Positions 39,067 through 49,608 of a DNA stretch of 64,000 nucleotides are shown in pieces. Source of the DNA: Chondrus crispus (lineage: Eukaryota; Rhodophyta; Florideophyceae; Gigartinales; Gigartinaceae); contig NW_005179111.1 of NCBI RefSeq assembly GCF_000350225.1, forward strand, positions 332,899 through 396,898. Direction: 5' to 3'. Position numbers and translations under genes: made by a program. Each line of letters begins with the position of its first letter. Within the stretch, counting starts at the first letter, position 1. The notes under the pieces were generated by a model that saw only the letters and a list, made by a program, of their open reading frames with translations, was not told the DNA's origin and ran no database searches.

Positions 39067-39342
39067 TCACGACACTCCCCCTGTCGCTGTGTGGTCGTAC
39101 GGCGCGGGGACGGGGGGTGGGGGGGCGATGATTTGGAGTTTCGCCGTGAGCTTTCGGAACGGCTCCGATCGTAGCGGCTTCGTGAATATGTCCGCGAGCA
39201 TGTCCGCACTCGGAACATGCTTCAGTACGATGTTGCCCTTGCGTGCGTGATGGGACCCTCTCACCCAGCCCAACTCAGCCACCCGCCTCCGCACGTCCGC
39301 GTCGAGCGCCGATCTCAACCCCCGTCCACCCCCGCGGCACAA
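39067..39342 (-). pseudogene. Ty1/copia RNase H C-terminal fragment
   Basis: The frame contains VLKHVPSADMLADIFTKPL, the hallmark end of copia polyproteins, then a short tail and stop. On the minus strand a GGGGGAG polypurine tract and TGTCGTGATCCC follow around 39079-39085, probably the start of a 3' LTR. The rest of pol is absent to the right: a plus-strand gag-like frame begins instead. Confidence 0.7.
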
Positions 39343-39387
39343 GCCCTTCCCTCAGCCCCATCCACAAACCCTACACCTCCCGCTACT

Positions 39388-39690
39388 ATGGAGCACCCCA
39401 CTGACCACAAAGCCCTGGATCACCGCTCCTCCCATTTTTACGGCAAACTCCCGCCCCTCCACGCCTCCGGCGACAACTTCAACCTTTGGAATCAAGCTAT
39501 TGAGGGCAACTCCATCATAAATGATTTCCAGCACATGCTGGACATCAAATACACCCCAACCGCCCCGGCCACGCCGGAACAAACAATAAGTCAAAGACTG
39601 TGCCACCATTCGCATGCTAATCACCAACAGCATCTCGCACAAAATCGCAAAAACAACTTACATCCCTTTCGACACTACGCCCGCTGAGAT
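39388..39690 (+). pseudogene. Ty1/copia gag-like N-terminal fragment
   Basis: ATG at 39388; KLPPLHASGDNFNLWNQAI resembles the start of copia Gag (KLxGxNFxxWxxxI). The frame ends after about 100 codons in degraded sequence. It lies head to head with the copia RNase H fragment, which implies a rearrangement between two copia copies. Confidence 0.45.
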
Positions 39691-39729
39691 GTTGCAGGGT
39701 TGGACCGTTTGTTATTAAAGAATTAATTG

Positions 39730-40074
39730 GAAAAACGCCATTCGTCTTGAGCTTCCCGATCACTTCAAGATTCATCCCGTTGGGCATGTCATTCATACAA
39801 CACCGTTCTTTAAACAGCCGACGGACATTGCGGCTTCTGTTCCAGTACGACCAGAACCGGTTCCAGCTGTGGATAGAGAAGAACATGTGGTTGAAGCGAT
39901 CTTAAAACATCGAAAGAAAGGACAAGGCTATCAGTTCCTGACTTTGATGAGAGGCGATCCAACTCATGATGCTGAATGGCAACCAACATCCGATTTTGTT
40001 GATCGTGATGGAACAGTGACACAAGTTTGGTATGAGTACATTGTGAAAGAAGGAATTCTGCCTCAGTATTATTG
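39730..40074 (+). pseudogene. Ty3/gypsy integrase C-terminal/chromodomain fragment
   Basis: The frame reads AIRLELPDHFKIHPVGHVIH, then EEHVVEAILKHRKK and a weak chromodomain, ending in TGA. In complete elements RLELP..xxHPVFHV precedes the chromodomain at the very end of integrase. It belongs to a different gypsy lineage from the giant element. The upstream pol is missing. Confidence 0.65.
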
Positions 40075-40116
40075 AAATTGAATTGACGAGGACCTCAATA
40101 GGAAGGAGGGGGAATA

Positions 40117-40500
40117 GTGCAACAATCGAGATGCTAATAGAGCTATCTAGAAGTTTTATGTTTAGTTCTACGTTCGACAACTCTAGATTTTTCTAGAGTT
40201 TCAAATCGAACTTTTATGTTTGTAGTTCTATCTAGAGTTTTCTAGAAGGCTCTAGCAGGAGCCTTCATTCTTAGTACTATTTAGAAGGGTACGAAAGTCT
40301 ATAAAAGGGGACCTGAGTTGGACGAGTTGGGTAACTCGCCACCTCAACCCAACCTACAACTTTCAAGAACACTGCCGCTATTACCAACTAAGTTCAACCT
40401 ACTTCGTCTACAGATCAACTTGCCGCCGCTGTAAGCAGCGCTCCTCAGTAGCCGCCCTGGCCGTGCGGATCATCGCATCTCCGGTATGTACTGTACGCAT
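40117..40500 (+). repeat. Probable 3' LTR of the gypsy fragment
   Basis: A purine tract AGGAAGGAGGGGGA (40101-40114) precedes TGCAACAATCG. Downstream is a promoter-like TATAAAAGGGG at 40300-40310 and a TCTAGA-rich U3. The right border is not sharply defined; no second copy is in the window. Confidence 0.45.
40300..40306 (+). promoter_or_regulatory. TATA box in the probable LTR
   Basis: TATAAAA followed by GGGGAC, positioned as the U3 promoter of the LTR. Confidence 0.5.
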
Positions 40501-40604
40501 AAGCAATGTGAGATATACCGTGATTTTTGATTAAATATTTGAGGAATATCCCCCGCCTTTGCATAAACTTTTCATATTTAAACCCGATTCTCCCCCTTAC
40601 GGGG

Positions 40605-40605
<1 letters not shown>

Positions 40606-40636
<31 letters not shown>
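40606..40636. repeat. (TA)n microsatellite
   Basis: About 14 uninterrupted TA dinucleotides, flanked by GGGGGAGA and CTATTTATG. Confidence 0.9.
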
Positions 40637-40639
40637 CTA

Positions 40640-41250
40640 TTTATGCAGTATGCCAACTCAAAAAGCCAGGTCCTGAGACGGTACCCTAGGGTAACACCGA
40701 CTTGCATGCATGTTTCGGTACAGTCGGACAGAGTAACTTTACAGTAAGTCTATTGCTCTGACTGATTATTGCCTGCGTAGGCAATTTTTGATGTGCCTAC
40801 ACATCAAAATTGCCAGGCAATTACATATTACGTACCGTGTAACACGGTAGCGGGATACCAAGGGTACCTTGTCTACCGGCTGCTACCGACTGTCAGCCAT
40901 TTTAATTACAGTGGGTTCGAGTAAAATTGTTGGCTTGATTATTGTCTGCACTGTGGTGCAGACTTTTTCGGCAGTAGTGCAGACATCTGCAGTGTTTACA
41001 TACGGTGCGTATGTCCCCCTCAGCCGGTAGACAACTGCAGTGTTTACACTGCGCTGAACCCATTTGAGTAACATTACGTTTGCCCCCGTTTGTCCCGGCT
41101 GTCACGGTGCGTATGTCCCCCTCAGCCGGTAGACAATAGTGTCATGTTAGGATTTCGTGTCTGGGTGTCGAAAAGAGACGTAACAAGGCTGTGGTAGACA
41201 CTAGTGTCATGTTAGGGTTTCGTGTCAGGGTGTCGAAAAGGGATGCTGCA
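40640..41250. repeat. Palindrome-dense, duplicated non-coding block
   Basis: A near-perfect 15-bp hairpin lies at 40780-40815 (GGCAATTTTTGATGTG / CACATCAAAATTGCC). GTCTGCAC/GTGCAGAC forms another small hairpin near 40950. A 32-bp sequence is repeated exactly at 41003-41034 and 41105-41136 (core TATGTCCCCCTCAGCCGGTA). A third duplication, TAGTGTCATGTTAGG...GGTGTCGAAAAG, is at 41137 and 41202, 65 bp apart. No gene is seen up to 41705. Confidence 0.7.
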
Positions 41251-41705
41251 GTATAGCGTACGAGCGGGAGAAGAAGGCGGCTGTGGGAATTTGCTGAACG
41301 GCCCATGGCCTTGAAGGCCATCGTGCGTGCGTTACCGTTCCTTTTGCTGTGGTGGTACTTTTCACCATTTGGATATGACAGAGGTCCTGCGGATGCACTG
41401 GTAATAGACTGCCGAGCTTTTCACCCGCTTTAATTTATATTTTCAAAGAGGGAGCCGTCCTGCGGTGACGACCACTGGATGTGTGCCGCACAACCTCCAC
41501 AGTGTGCCCTGTCCTATTGGATGGTGCTTGTGCTCGCGAATACCGTCTTTCCGATGATCTTTCAAGCATTCGTGTGACCTTGCGGATGCTGCGTCGCGTC
41601 TGACTAGCCGACCCGCGGCAAAAGGATCGGCACACGACGGGATGCAAGTTTTGTACAAAACTGGGTGACGGTGATGCTTGGCTAGTTGAGGTAAACAAAT
41701 GTTCA

Positions 41706-42221
41706 TTATGATCTTCTTTGCGCTATGCGCTCTTTTCTCAGCGAGCGCAAAGTATATTTCCTAAATCCCTGCAAGTCGCTCGCAATGGCGCTCTCCACAA
41801 ACGTGTTAACAAAGCCCGACTGCATGACGACCGCGAGCAACGAAGCCATGTCATAATCCACGGTCATGACGACCTTTGTCATCTCCTGCTCAACCTGGAC
41901 GAACTCGACGGCGCCGACATGGTTGAGCCCTGACACGGAGCGCCATCGGATGGTGCGCGCGTCGGACGGGCCGAGCGCGTCCTCGCCGGGGGGCAGAACG
42001 CCCTCGTCCCCGTCCTCGTCCTCGTCCTCGTCGCGCGCGCGCCACGAGAGGCGGATGCCGTTCCAGGAGAAGACCCACTCGGAAAACGCAGGGTCCTCGG
42101 CGTCGCGCGTCACGGACTCGAGCGTGGACGACCAGGCCGGCACCCGCGACAGGTCCGAGAACAGCAGGTGGCAGAAGTCCGCCGGCGCCTCCACGGACAC
42201 CGGCACCGACACGCGCACCAT
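41706..42221 (-). CDS. SRPBCC (START-like) cyclase/dehydrase family protein, probably plastid-targeted
   Basis: 171 codons from ATG 42221 (MVRVSVPVSVEAP) to TAA. The sequence follows the cyanobacterial/plastid cyclase-dehydrase pattern: SVEAPADFCHLLFSDLSRVP, AWSSTLESV, SEWVFSWNG, RTIRWRSVSGLNHVGAVEF, a beta strand rich in Val/Thr, and a C-terminal helix (FVESAIASDLQGFRKYTL). The fold binds a hydrophobic ligand; the exact substrate is unknown. The frame is open further upstream. In the next frame an ATG at 42334 begins MARATALQPAFALAAPRGPC, a good plastid transit peptide, so the true N-terminus may use that ATG with a splice or a 1-nt correction. An acidic Asp/Glu insert (42000-42040) is unusual. 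Confidence 0.7.
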   Translation of the reverse strand: MVRVSVPVSVEAPADFCHLLFSDLSRVPAWSSTLESVTRDAEDPAFSEWVFSWNGIRLSWRARDEDEDEDGDEGVLPPGEDALGPSDARTIRWRSVSGLNHVGAVEFVQVEQEMTKVVMTVDYDMASLLAVVMQSGFVNTFVESAIASDLQGFRKYTLRSLRKERIAQRRS

Positions 42222-42334
42222 CTTGGCAGACGGCGTGCAGCGCCGGAATTGGCGCGCGTAAGCGGACGCGCGGCGCAAGGGCCGCGCGGCGCCGCTAGCG
42301 CGAACGCGGGCTGCAGGGCGGTTGCGCGCGCCAT

Positions 42335-42932
42335 GTTGTGCAGGGGGGGAAGGGTGCTGGTACAGCGGCGCGTAGGGGCTTTGTACACTACTCTACGGCG
42401 AGGAGGATTGTCAGTGGAAAAGGATGAAAGGGGCGGACGCACGTGAGAAGGCAGAGTGAATGCACAACCTCTAACGTTCCGTCGAGCGATGGCGGACTAC
42501 GGAGTGTCGTGGAGGCAGGTATGCTCTCAGGAAATGTGAGGGTATCACAGGGTCCTCTTCCATCTCGTTGCCAGGTTTTCGGCACCAGCACAAGACGACA
42601 TGGTTGATCCGTTTAAGGCGCTGGTTCCGATGGATGCCGGGGAGTTTAGGAAGGATGGCATGGGGTGTGGGTGGTGGAAGTGGGGAGCGCATGATTGGGG
42701 TTTGGGGGTTGACGTGTGCTGCAGATCTTCGAAGTACTGTAAAGTTACTTGTACAGCATACCGCTGTGTTCCTGTATGGTCGATGACAGCCGTGATTGGT
42801 CAGTTATTATCCTTTGCAACTAGTCGACCAACCAAATAGCATATCAGCCATTTTAAGAAAACGATCGGCAATCGGCAATTGGTCGGTGAACCAGTGCGGA
42901 ATCGACCAGATATTATTCCATGCAGATAGATA
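42335..42932. other. Upstream of the SRPBCC gene, then TGGTC-rich DNA
   Basis: The first 400 bp hold no gene. From about 42780 to 42915 the motif TGGTC/GACCA recurs (ATTGGTCAGTT, AGTCGACCAACC, AATTGGTCGGTGAACCA, ATCGACCAG), continuing on the far side of the pogo-like transposon at 45255. Confidence 0.45.
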
Positions 42933-45254
42933 AAGGGGGGGTTGTGCAACTGTTGAACAGTTGCATCAAATCTTGAACAAGCAAACTTTCCGCAAAAAAC
43001 AACATTATTTTAACTAAATAGCTCATTCTCTTGCTATATGACATCACATTCGAGGTAATGACGTCATTATCCCTCCAAAACCGGTGAATAACTTCAAAAA
43101 CAAAACTGACCATCGGTCTTTTGGCGTTTTTTTACTTCGAGGGCGCGCTTTTCACAAGTATCATTTGACACAGTTCATAGATATAGGCCCAATACAGAGC
43201 AAAGTACTGATAACGACACATTTTGACTTCCCTTCCCTGCTCCTGTTTCATTTTACCTGCTTGTCTCGATTTCAGATCGACCCACACCGTTTGAGACACC
43301 ACACAATGGGCACCGCTAGTGCGAAGCAACTGCGTGAACGGAAGATCAATAGCGCGATGCAAGCCATCAAACATGGCATGCCTTATCGCGAGGCATCGAA
43401 ACTGTTCCATGTGCCAGTCGGGACCCTTCATTATCGTATGACCACCCCTCTGCAAAAGCCTGGACGGAAAACGGCACTGTCCAGGCCGCAAGAGAATGAA
43501 ATTGTTGAGATGCTGCTTCGTTTTGCTCGCAGAGGATTGCCGTTGACGCAACACAATTTAAGAGAGGCCGTCTTGTTCGTGGTTTCCCGGCTTTCCCCGG
43601 CTGAGAGAGTAACATTGCCTTTCAAACATGGTTCTCCTAGCGACTTCTATCTGAGGGCTTTTCGAAGACGTCATGCTGCGCGGATCAAATTTGGAAGGCC
43701 GCTTTCCCAAGAGAGCAAACGGTTCGCTGCCGTCAACATGGAGTCTCTCACGACGCATTTTGCCACCGTCGAAAAGCTGGTAAATGAAAACGATATCTAC
43801 GCAAGTCGAATTTTTAATTTGGACGAGGTTGGCATCTCTCCTAACAAGGATGCCAGCGGCCGCCTGGGTTGTAAAAGGATTTTACCCAGGCGCGGGAATC
43901 AAGACTTTGTCTGCCCTTCATTCAGATATGAAGACAGAGTAACGATGATGCCCGTTATAAGTGCAGCCGGTGAAGCGGGGCCCCCATTGTTTGTCATAAA
44001 AGGAAAGCGCATGGCGTACAAACATGTGCTTCGAAATGGGAGGGTGTACGTCGATAGCCCTGCAAGCCGTCTGCCTCGACGGTCAGTGCTTGCAACACGC
44101 ATGGAGGGAGGCGGGGTGGACACAAAAAACTTTCTGTCATGGGCATATAGCTTTATCGAATTCACAAAGGACTTGCGAAGTGAAGGGCGGACGGTTATGC
44201 TAGTATACGACGGCTACCGCTCTCACTTATCGTTGCAGGTACTGGAAGCGTTCCACAAAAATCGCGTGACTGTCTATGCGCTCCCTTCCCACACTTCAGG
44301 AAAAACTCAGCCCCTCGACACAGTGCTGTTTGCAGCGTTCAAAGCAGCTCTGAACAATACCGCTCATGACTGTACAGGGTTTGGCAGAGACGGCAGTATA
44401 GACATATTTGGTTTATGCAGTATCATACGTGAGAGTTACGACACCGCATTCACTAGGGAGAACATTAAGGCCTCGTTTCGTCGTTCTGGACTTTGGCCTG
44501 TCGATGCCAGACGTTTGCTTGGGGAACCGAGACCGGAGAGTGGTAAAAGAGATGCAGCTATTGTGGGAGTCGATGAGCTCACCGAATATTTTGAACACAA
44601 GAGAAACTCTATTCAAGCCAAAATTCTAGGCTCCGATGCCGTCGTTTTAGATTGTGGATATGTTGACACGACCAACGGATGTGTAATGACGTCAGCCAGG
44701 GTTTTGGAACTCGTGAGAAAAAAGAAAGAACAGGACAGAAAGGAGAGAGAAACGGAAGAACGAGTACGTTTAGGACGTGAGCTTCGAGCTGCTAAACGCC
44801 ACACTAAGCTACGGAACGAAAGCACGAAATTGCGCGGGGCACAATGTTTGCGAAGAGCGCACATGGCAGGTTTGACAGTGCAGGACTTTGCAAAGAGCGT
44901 CCGCTCTATGAAGGAACGTCGTGCGATTGCGAAAATGAGAGCTCTTTCTAAGAGCAGAGCTCACCGCTAATGACGTGGCATCCGGATAATTCTCAAAAAA
45001 GTAAAATTCAGACGGGCCTTTTCTGATTTCTGTTCGATCATTAGGTTCGTTTCTACGGCAACTGAGGGGCTCAGACGATGCCAAAGATGTTGGTGTGGAA
45101 TTTGTTTGGCTGATGGGTTTCGGTTGAGAGTTGGAATGGTTTACAGGCGCTTGACGCGCTATTAAACCATTTTAATTTATTTTAAAATTGAAGGACTTGC
45201 AGCGTTTAGACACGCTTCAAAGCGCCACCGTTCAATAATTAGCTTCCCCCCCTT
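42933..45254 (+). mobile_element. Complete pogo-like DNA transposon (2,322 bp)
   Basis: Ends in a perfect 9-bp inverted repeat AAGGGGGGG...CCCCCCCTT flanked on both sides by TA, the target duplication of the Tc1/mariner superfamily. It holds one intact transposase gene. A weaker match (TTGAAC) extends the inverted repeat inward. The ends are short for this group, so the exact boundary is moderately certain. Confidence 0.75.
43306..44970 (+). CDS. pogo/Tigger-like DDE transposase
   Basis: 554 codons from ATG 43306 (MGTASAKQLRERKINSAMQA) to TAA; the frame is open upstream to 43084 without an ATG. Residues 8-60 form a pipsqueak-type helix-turn-helix (GMPYREASKLFHVPVGTLHYR). A CENP-B-like region follows, then a DDE_1 catalytic core: FNLDEVGIS (first Asp), VMLVYDGYRSHLS (second Asp) and TQPLDTVLFAAFK (third acidic residue). 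The tail is highly charged and basic. The ORF is uninterrupted with all three acidic residues, so it may be active. The protein cuts at the short inverted repeats and inserts at TA. Confidence 0.9.
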   Translation: MGTASAKQLRERKINSAMQAIKHGMPYREASKLFHVPVGTLHYRMTTPLQKPGRKTALSRPQENEIVEMLLRFARRGLPLTQHNLREAVLFVVSRLSPAERVTLPFKHGSPSDFYLRAFRRRHAARIKFGRPLSQESKRFAAVNMESLTTHFATVEKLVNENDIYASRIFNLDEVGISPNKDASGRLGCKRILPRRGNQDFVCPSFRYEDRVTMMPVISAAGEAGPPLFVIKGKRMAYKHVLRNGRVYVDSPASRLPRRSVLATRMEGGGVDTKNFLSWAYSFIEFTKDLRSEGRTVMLVYDGYRSHLSLQVLEAFHKNRVTVYALPSHTSGKTQPLDTVLFAAFKAALNNTAHDCTGFGRDGSIDIFGLCSIIRESYDTAFTRENIKASFRRSGLWPVDARRLLGEPRPESGKRDAAIVGVDELTEYFEHKRNSIQAKILGSDAVVLDCGYVDTTNGCVMTSARVLELVRKKKEQDRKERETEERVRLGRELRAAKRHTKLRNESTKLRGAQCLRRAHMAGLTVQDFAKSVRSMKERRAIAKMRALSKSRAHR

Positions 45255-45908
45255 TACAAATTAATCGTGTAAAATATCCTGAACCATTAGCCAACCAATC
45301 GCTTTTACATCAACCAATCATCCGCCAATAAACGACCAGCACCAACCATTACTGGACCACCAGATCTGCTAGGGACATACAGATACGCCCACAGAGAAAC
45401 ACCCCCACACCATCCACACCTCGCACACACCACCACTCGCGTCCAGGGGAATGTGGTTACACCCAGAAAAACAATAAACGACGCTCAGATGGTGTGCACG
45501 AGCCTACCCCGCACACGTAGATGCCCTAGCAGAAATAGGTTTCATCATTGGTCAGTTAAATGCAATTACTGGTCGATCAGTATGGTTCGTAAGTGGTCCA
45601 TGACTGGTAATGTTTTACATTTAACGTTGTATGACAACCGAGTGTGGTAAGACCTAACTCATTGGTCCGTTAACGCAAATTAATGGACCAAGACGGACCA
45701 TTGCCGGGCCAGCCCGTGCTCCATTCATGGACCATTAATTGTATTTGTCCCTCTTCCAATTTACAATATTTCCGTTTCCCCGACCAGTGCTGGTCCCTTC
45801 ACGGACCAATTCTGTATTCCTATGCGCGCCACATCTGCACCATGATGATCTGGTAGTGGATCACTTGCGAGGCATGCCCCTATACATTAAAGGCGGTTCT
45901 GAAACAAA
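45255..45908. repeat. TGGTC/GACCA-rich non-coding repeat
   Basis: TGGTC, TGGTCC and GACCA occur over a dozen times (TCATTGGTCAGTTAAATG, TAATGGACCAAGACGGACCA, ATGGACCATTAATTGTATTT, CGACCAGTGCTGGTCCC). A segment near 45725-45748 resembles 59930-59952 (GACCATTxATTGTATTT). Together with 42780-42915 it appears to be one repeat copy split by the pogo-like insertion. No gene is seen. Confidence 0.55.
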
Positions 45909-47795
45909 TCAATTATTTATTGCTAATTCTGCAGAATAATTCGCCGATGACGTGCGGGTCATCATCCCGTATGACAGACAAACTTGCCCACGTCTCCCTT
46001 GGATGCGCATGGAAGAGTGCACGCTGGAGAGCTGAGTTGCACGACGTGAGCCTATGGGACGCCAGCGCGCTTTCCTGCCTCGACGCTGGCGGTGCGGTCT
46101 CCGGCACGAGCGGCGAGGCGTCGCCGGGGGGGAGTGCGCACGGTAGCACAGCAGCGAGGGGTCGGGGACGGCGGGGAGCAGCTCCTGCATAGCGGGGGGA
46201 GGGAGGCGGCGAGCGTGGACAAGTTGAGGTACCTTCACCTCTTCACGTCGCCGGTAGATAAGAGCCCGCCCTTCCTGCCGGGGCGGGGCCTCCTGCGCGT
46301 GGGGCACGTAGAAGTACCAGTTCATCCGCGACATCCCCGTACTGCCCGACCCTATCAGCAGTCCCACAGCCAGCGCCGCGTAAGTCCACGGCATTGCAGC
46401 CCACAGCGTCGTCAACACCCGCATCATGACGCTCGACCGCCACGGGATCGGCGTGCTACTCACCACACCCAGCCCGCCCACGAGCCACCGCACCCGCTGC
46501 TTGATGGATTCCTTCAGCGGGACCGGGCTGTGCTCGAACAATAACGCGCCGATCTATGCTAATCGCACCCCGCGTGACCGCGCTGTCATCCCGAAGAACG
46601 CGTCCCCAGCCATGCTCCCTTCAACCCCGTGGTCAAACGTCACCTTCTTCTCCACGAAATTGCAGGCTACCACAAACGAACCGTGCATAACTACCCACAC
46701 TTCCCCACACCTCCCCACACTCATTCTGGATCCGATAACGCCCACAGCCGTCTGATACCCGTCTCGAGTCGGCAGGCGTTGTCACTCAGTTCGAATTGTC
46801 TACGTCTCCGCTGCCCGCTACTGTCAAGTTGCCATCCCTCGTCCATAAAAAATCGGACCTTGCCCGATTCGTGGCAACCTCTGTGTCTTAGCCATACAAG
46901 TAAGGTAACTTTCCCGCCCGCAATGCTGCATAATTGCACGAACCGTGTCCTCATCGAATCGCGTGTCCTCATCGAGATGTACAATCCAGTCCATTTCATC
47001 TGCTGGCGACGCCGTGATCGCATAATTTAACGCACGAGCCTTGCACAGCGCCCCTCCGTCTGCCTCGTACGAAAAGAGTACAACAATCTCATACACTCCT
47101 GGGTCGTCAATCTCATCGCTCAAATTCAACCCTTGATCCGTCACCACCTCGACCCTCCACATCCGTCCAGGGATCCCGCTCCTCTTAAACACTGCTGCCG
47201 CCCTCTTCGAATTTCCCTCGCTAGTCTCGCGTTATCTCCCCTAGTTACATATTGAAAGTACAACGTGAAGTACAGGTCTATATTCGTCTTGTCCGTCTTA
47301 TCTGTCTTGTCCGTCGTATCGGCTACCAAACCAATCTCTTGCACACCTGCTTCTCCGTCAACAACTTTTCCTTGCTGCATCATTTCGGAGATTGTTGGCA
47401 GACGTTTCCAGATCGCTCGCGGAAACCTCACTTGCCTGACAGTTCAGAATCATTGCCGGCAAAGCCAGAAGCGATACCCATCGCAGAATATGAACGAAAT
47501 TTGTTAGAAAGGTCGACGCAATGCCAAACGTTCCTAGCAACCCTGCTGGTCCATCGTTAGTAGGGTTTTCATCGCAAATATATATAGAATTCGGAAGCCA
47601 GCAAAACCGCCATCCAAGTGAGGCCATTGCAATTTGGTCCCCGAGTGGTGGTAGGCTAAAATGAAACACAGACCATGAAAACAAAACCACCACCGCATGG
47701 TACAACAGCACCCGTGCAGCTCGCTTCATGGCCGAGCCTTCCCGTTTCGGCTTTCTTTGTTGCGGGGTTAAATCAAAAGCTTTTGCAATCTGCAC
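45909..47795 (-). pseudogene. GT2 glycosyltransferase, egghead/beta-mannosyltransferase-like, broken
   Basis: Pieces in order on the minus strand: hydrophobic N-terminus with two or three membrane spans (47795-47358); YFQYVTRGDNARLARE; VEVVTDQ...KARALNYAI and WIVHLDEDTRF (donor-binding DED); GQGPIFYGRG; GSFVVACNFVEKKVTFDHG and EGSMAGDAFFGM; FEHSPVPLKESIKQRVRWLV (QxxRW acceptor motif); then more membrane helices. Frame changes occur near 47190 and 46830-46750, and an in-frame TAG lies at 46554 where the family usually has Trp. It would have been a multi-pass processive sugar transferase; this copy is dead or, less likely, heavily spliced. It is the clearest host-derived pseudogene here. Confidence 0.7.
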
Positions 47796-49608
47796 CGGCC
47801 AAGGCGAATGAACCAGCCTTCCATCTTCGGCTGTCTGAAAGAACCCCTCGTGTATCGCAATTAGAGTCGCTGCCAGTGGCTTTTAGATACCACAGAGACC
47901 GCCACGCCAACAAGAAGCAGCACCGGCAAGTATACAAACATCGCTACATGGGGGCCCATAATCGCCGTGGGGGTGGCGAGCCGCTGGTTTGCACCACAGC
48001 TGCATAAAACACGAGCTCGAGGCCATATATGAATGGATGAAAGATTAAAGAATAGGAACCTTCGGCCGAATAGATTTCAATTAGCGGGTAAAGTTGACAG
48101 CGAAGAGTAAGCACGACGACGAGAGTTGACGTAAGGACCCGGGAGGCCGAAGTGCGGTCGTAAGTTGGGTAAGGATTAGCGTTAAAAGGGCAAAATTTGG
48201 CAAGTGTGCAGAGACAGGTCGCAATGTCCAGGGCAAATTCAGGAAGATGGGGGAGGAAAGGGAGTTAGGCGATTATGTCGACATACATGATGAAACGTGT
48301 GGACTGGTCTATGTTTGGGAAATGAGATAGCCAAAATGCCTGTAGGGAGGCAAGACATGTGATGAACGGGATGGTGAGCTGCACGTGAGGGACATTAGCG
48401 GTTTAATATCTTGCAAAGAGGTCGAAAAGAACGCGAAAGACGAGAAAAGTCAGTGCGAGATATGAGAGCAAAGTGTAGGCTATGATGGAGGAGAAGGCAT
48501 CATTGGGGGGAAAGGAAAGAGATCAGTAAACTCACAGAATGAGGCTAGCTGTCGAGGAGAATAATGTGCAGCAGAGCTTGGTGGATGAGGAGAAGGCGAA
48601 CGTGTGCGCAAAAAGTGCGAAACAATAGAGAGAATAGAGGTGAGCCGAGTGGGAAACATACAATCTTCACGCGAAAAACTGGTGAAACCTGTGCGAGAAG
48701 GCGTGGGTGTAGGAATTAGAATAAGACGCACTGCAAAACAATAAAGACCTGGATGAGGGCAAAGCGGGTCAGAAAGTGGAAGGTGGCGGTGGGGACGACT
48801 GCCAAGACGAAGAGATTGACAGCGGAGAGCACACGAAAAAAACGGCTAGGTCTGCCAGAGGAGGGAGGAGAGCTATGGTAGGGGATGGGGAGCGGCAAAA
48901 GGGACGGGAAGGGGTCTTTCGGCATCAGGGGAGACGCCGAGACGAAGATGGATGCAATGAAAGATCGGTGGTAGGAAGAAAGGAAAGCTAACAGCGGCGG
49001 AGATGGAAACAAGGCAACGGGAGGCGATGAAGATGAGGATACGAGACGATTTGCGCTTCATGCAGAATGGATTGAGGAAAACGCCAAGTGATAGCCTAGA
49101 AGGTAGATCAAGGGGTGTGAATTTTTGGTTCTGTACAGTATGATGTGCGGCCGCAGTCAGCTGCATTTGGCATCCACTCGTCCCCACTCTCGCAGCCATT
49201 GAGCCCCAATTTTGAATTATTTGTCCCGTGAGCTCATGATATCTGCTGGCCTTTCACCCCACGTGCATGGACCCGGTGAGGACCCGCTTCGGATGACGGT
49301 GATTTTGCAACTTGTGCAGATCCGTCAAGGGCAACAATTAGCTGCGACGAGTATGCGGTAAGGTAAAACTCGGTGAAGCTACGCGGCATGAGTCTCGATG
49401 TTTGGTTTGGGAGGGGTGCCACGTACTCACTGAGTCCTGTGAGGTTCCGGGAAGCGATACAAGAGATGCATATCGATCGATCAATAGGTTCGGTATTATT
49501 TCTTCCCTTTCACATTCATTCAGTCTGGAATCCTATTATGCCAAGCCCACATCACCAGATAAGCCCCTGCCGCAAGCAATACTAGTACCACCGCTTAATT
49601 CTTGGATT
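47796..49608. other. No gene recognised
   Basis: Purine-rich on the plus strand between 48050 and 49100, giving hydrophobic Phe/Ser/Leu-rich minus-strand frames (49012-48716, 49199-48873) that look compositional. I saw no CACTA terminal repeat here to close the element that begins with the next gene. Confidence 0.4.

Noticed and set aside
43084-43305. N-terminal extension of the pogo-like transposase
   Set aside because: No ATG in that stretch, and the helix-turn-helix begins right after the ATG at 43306.
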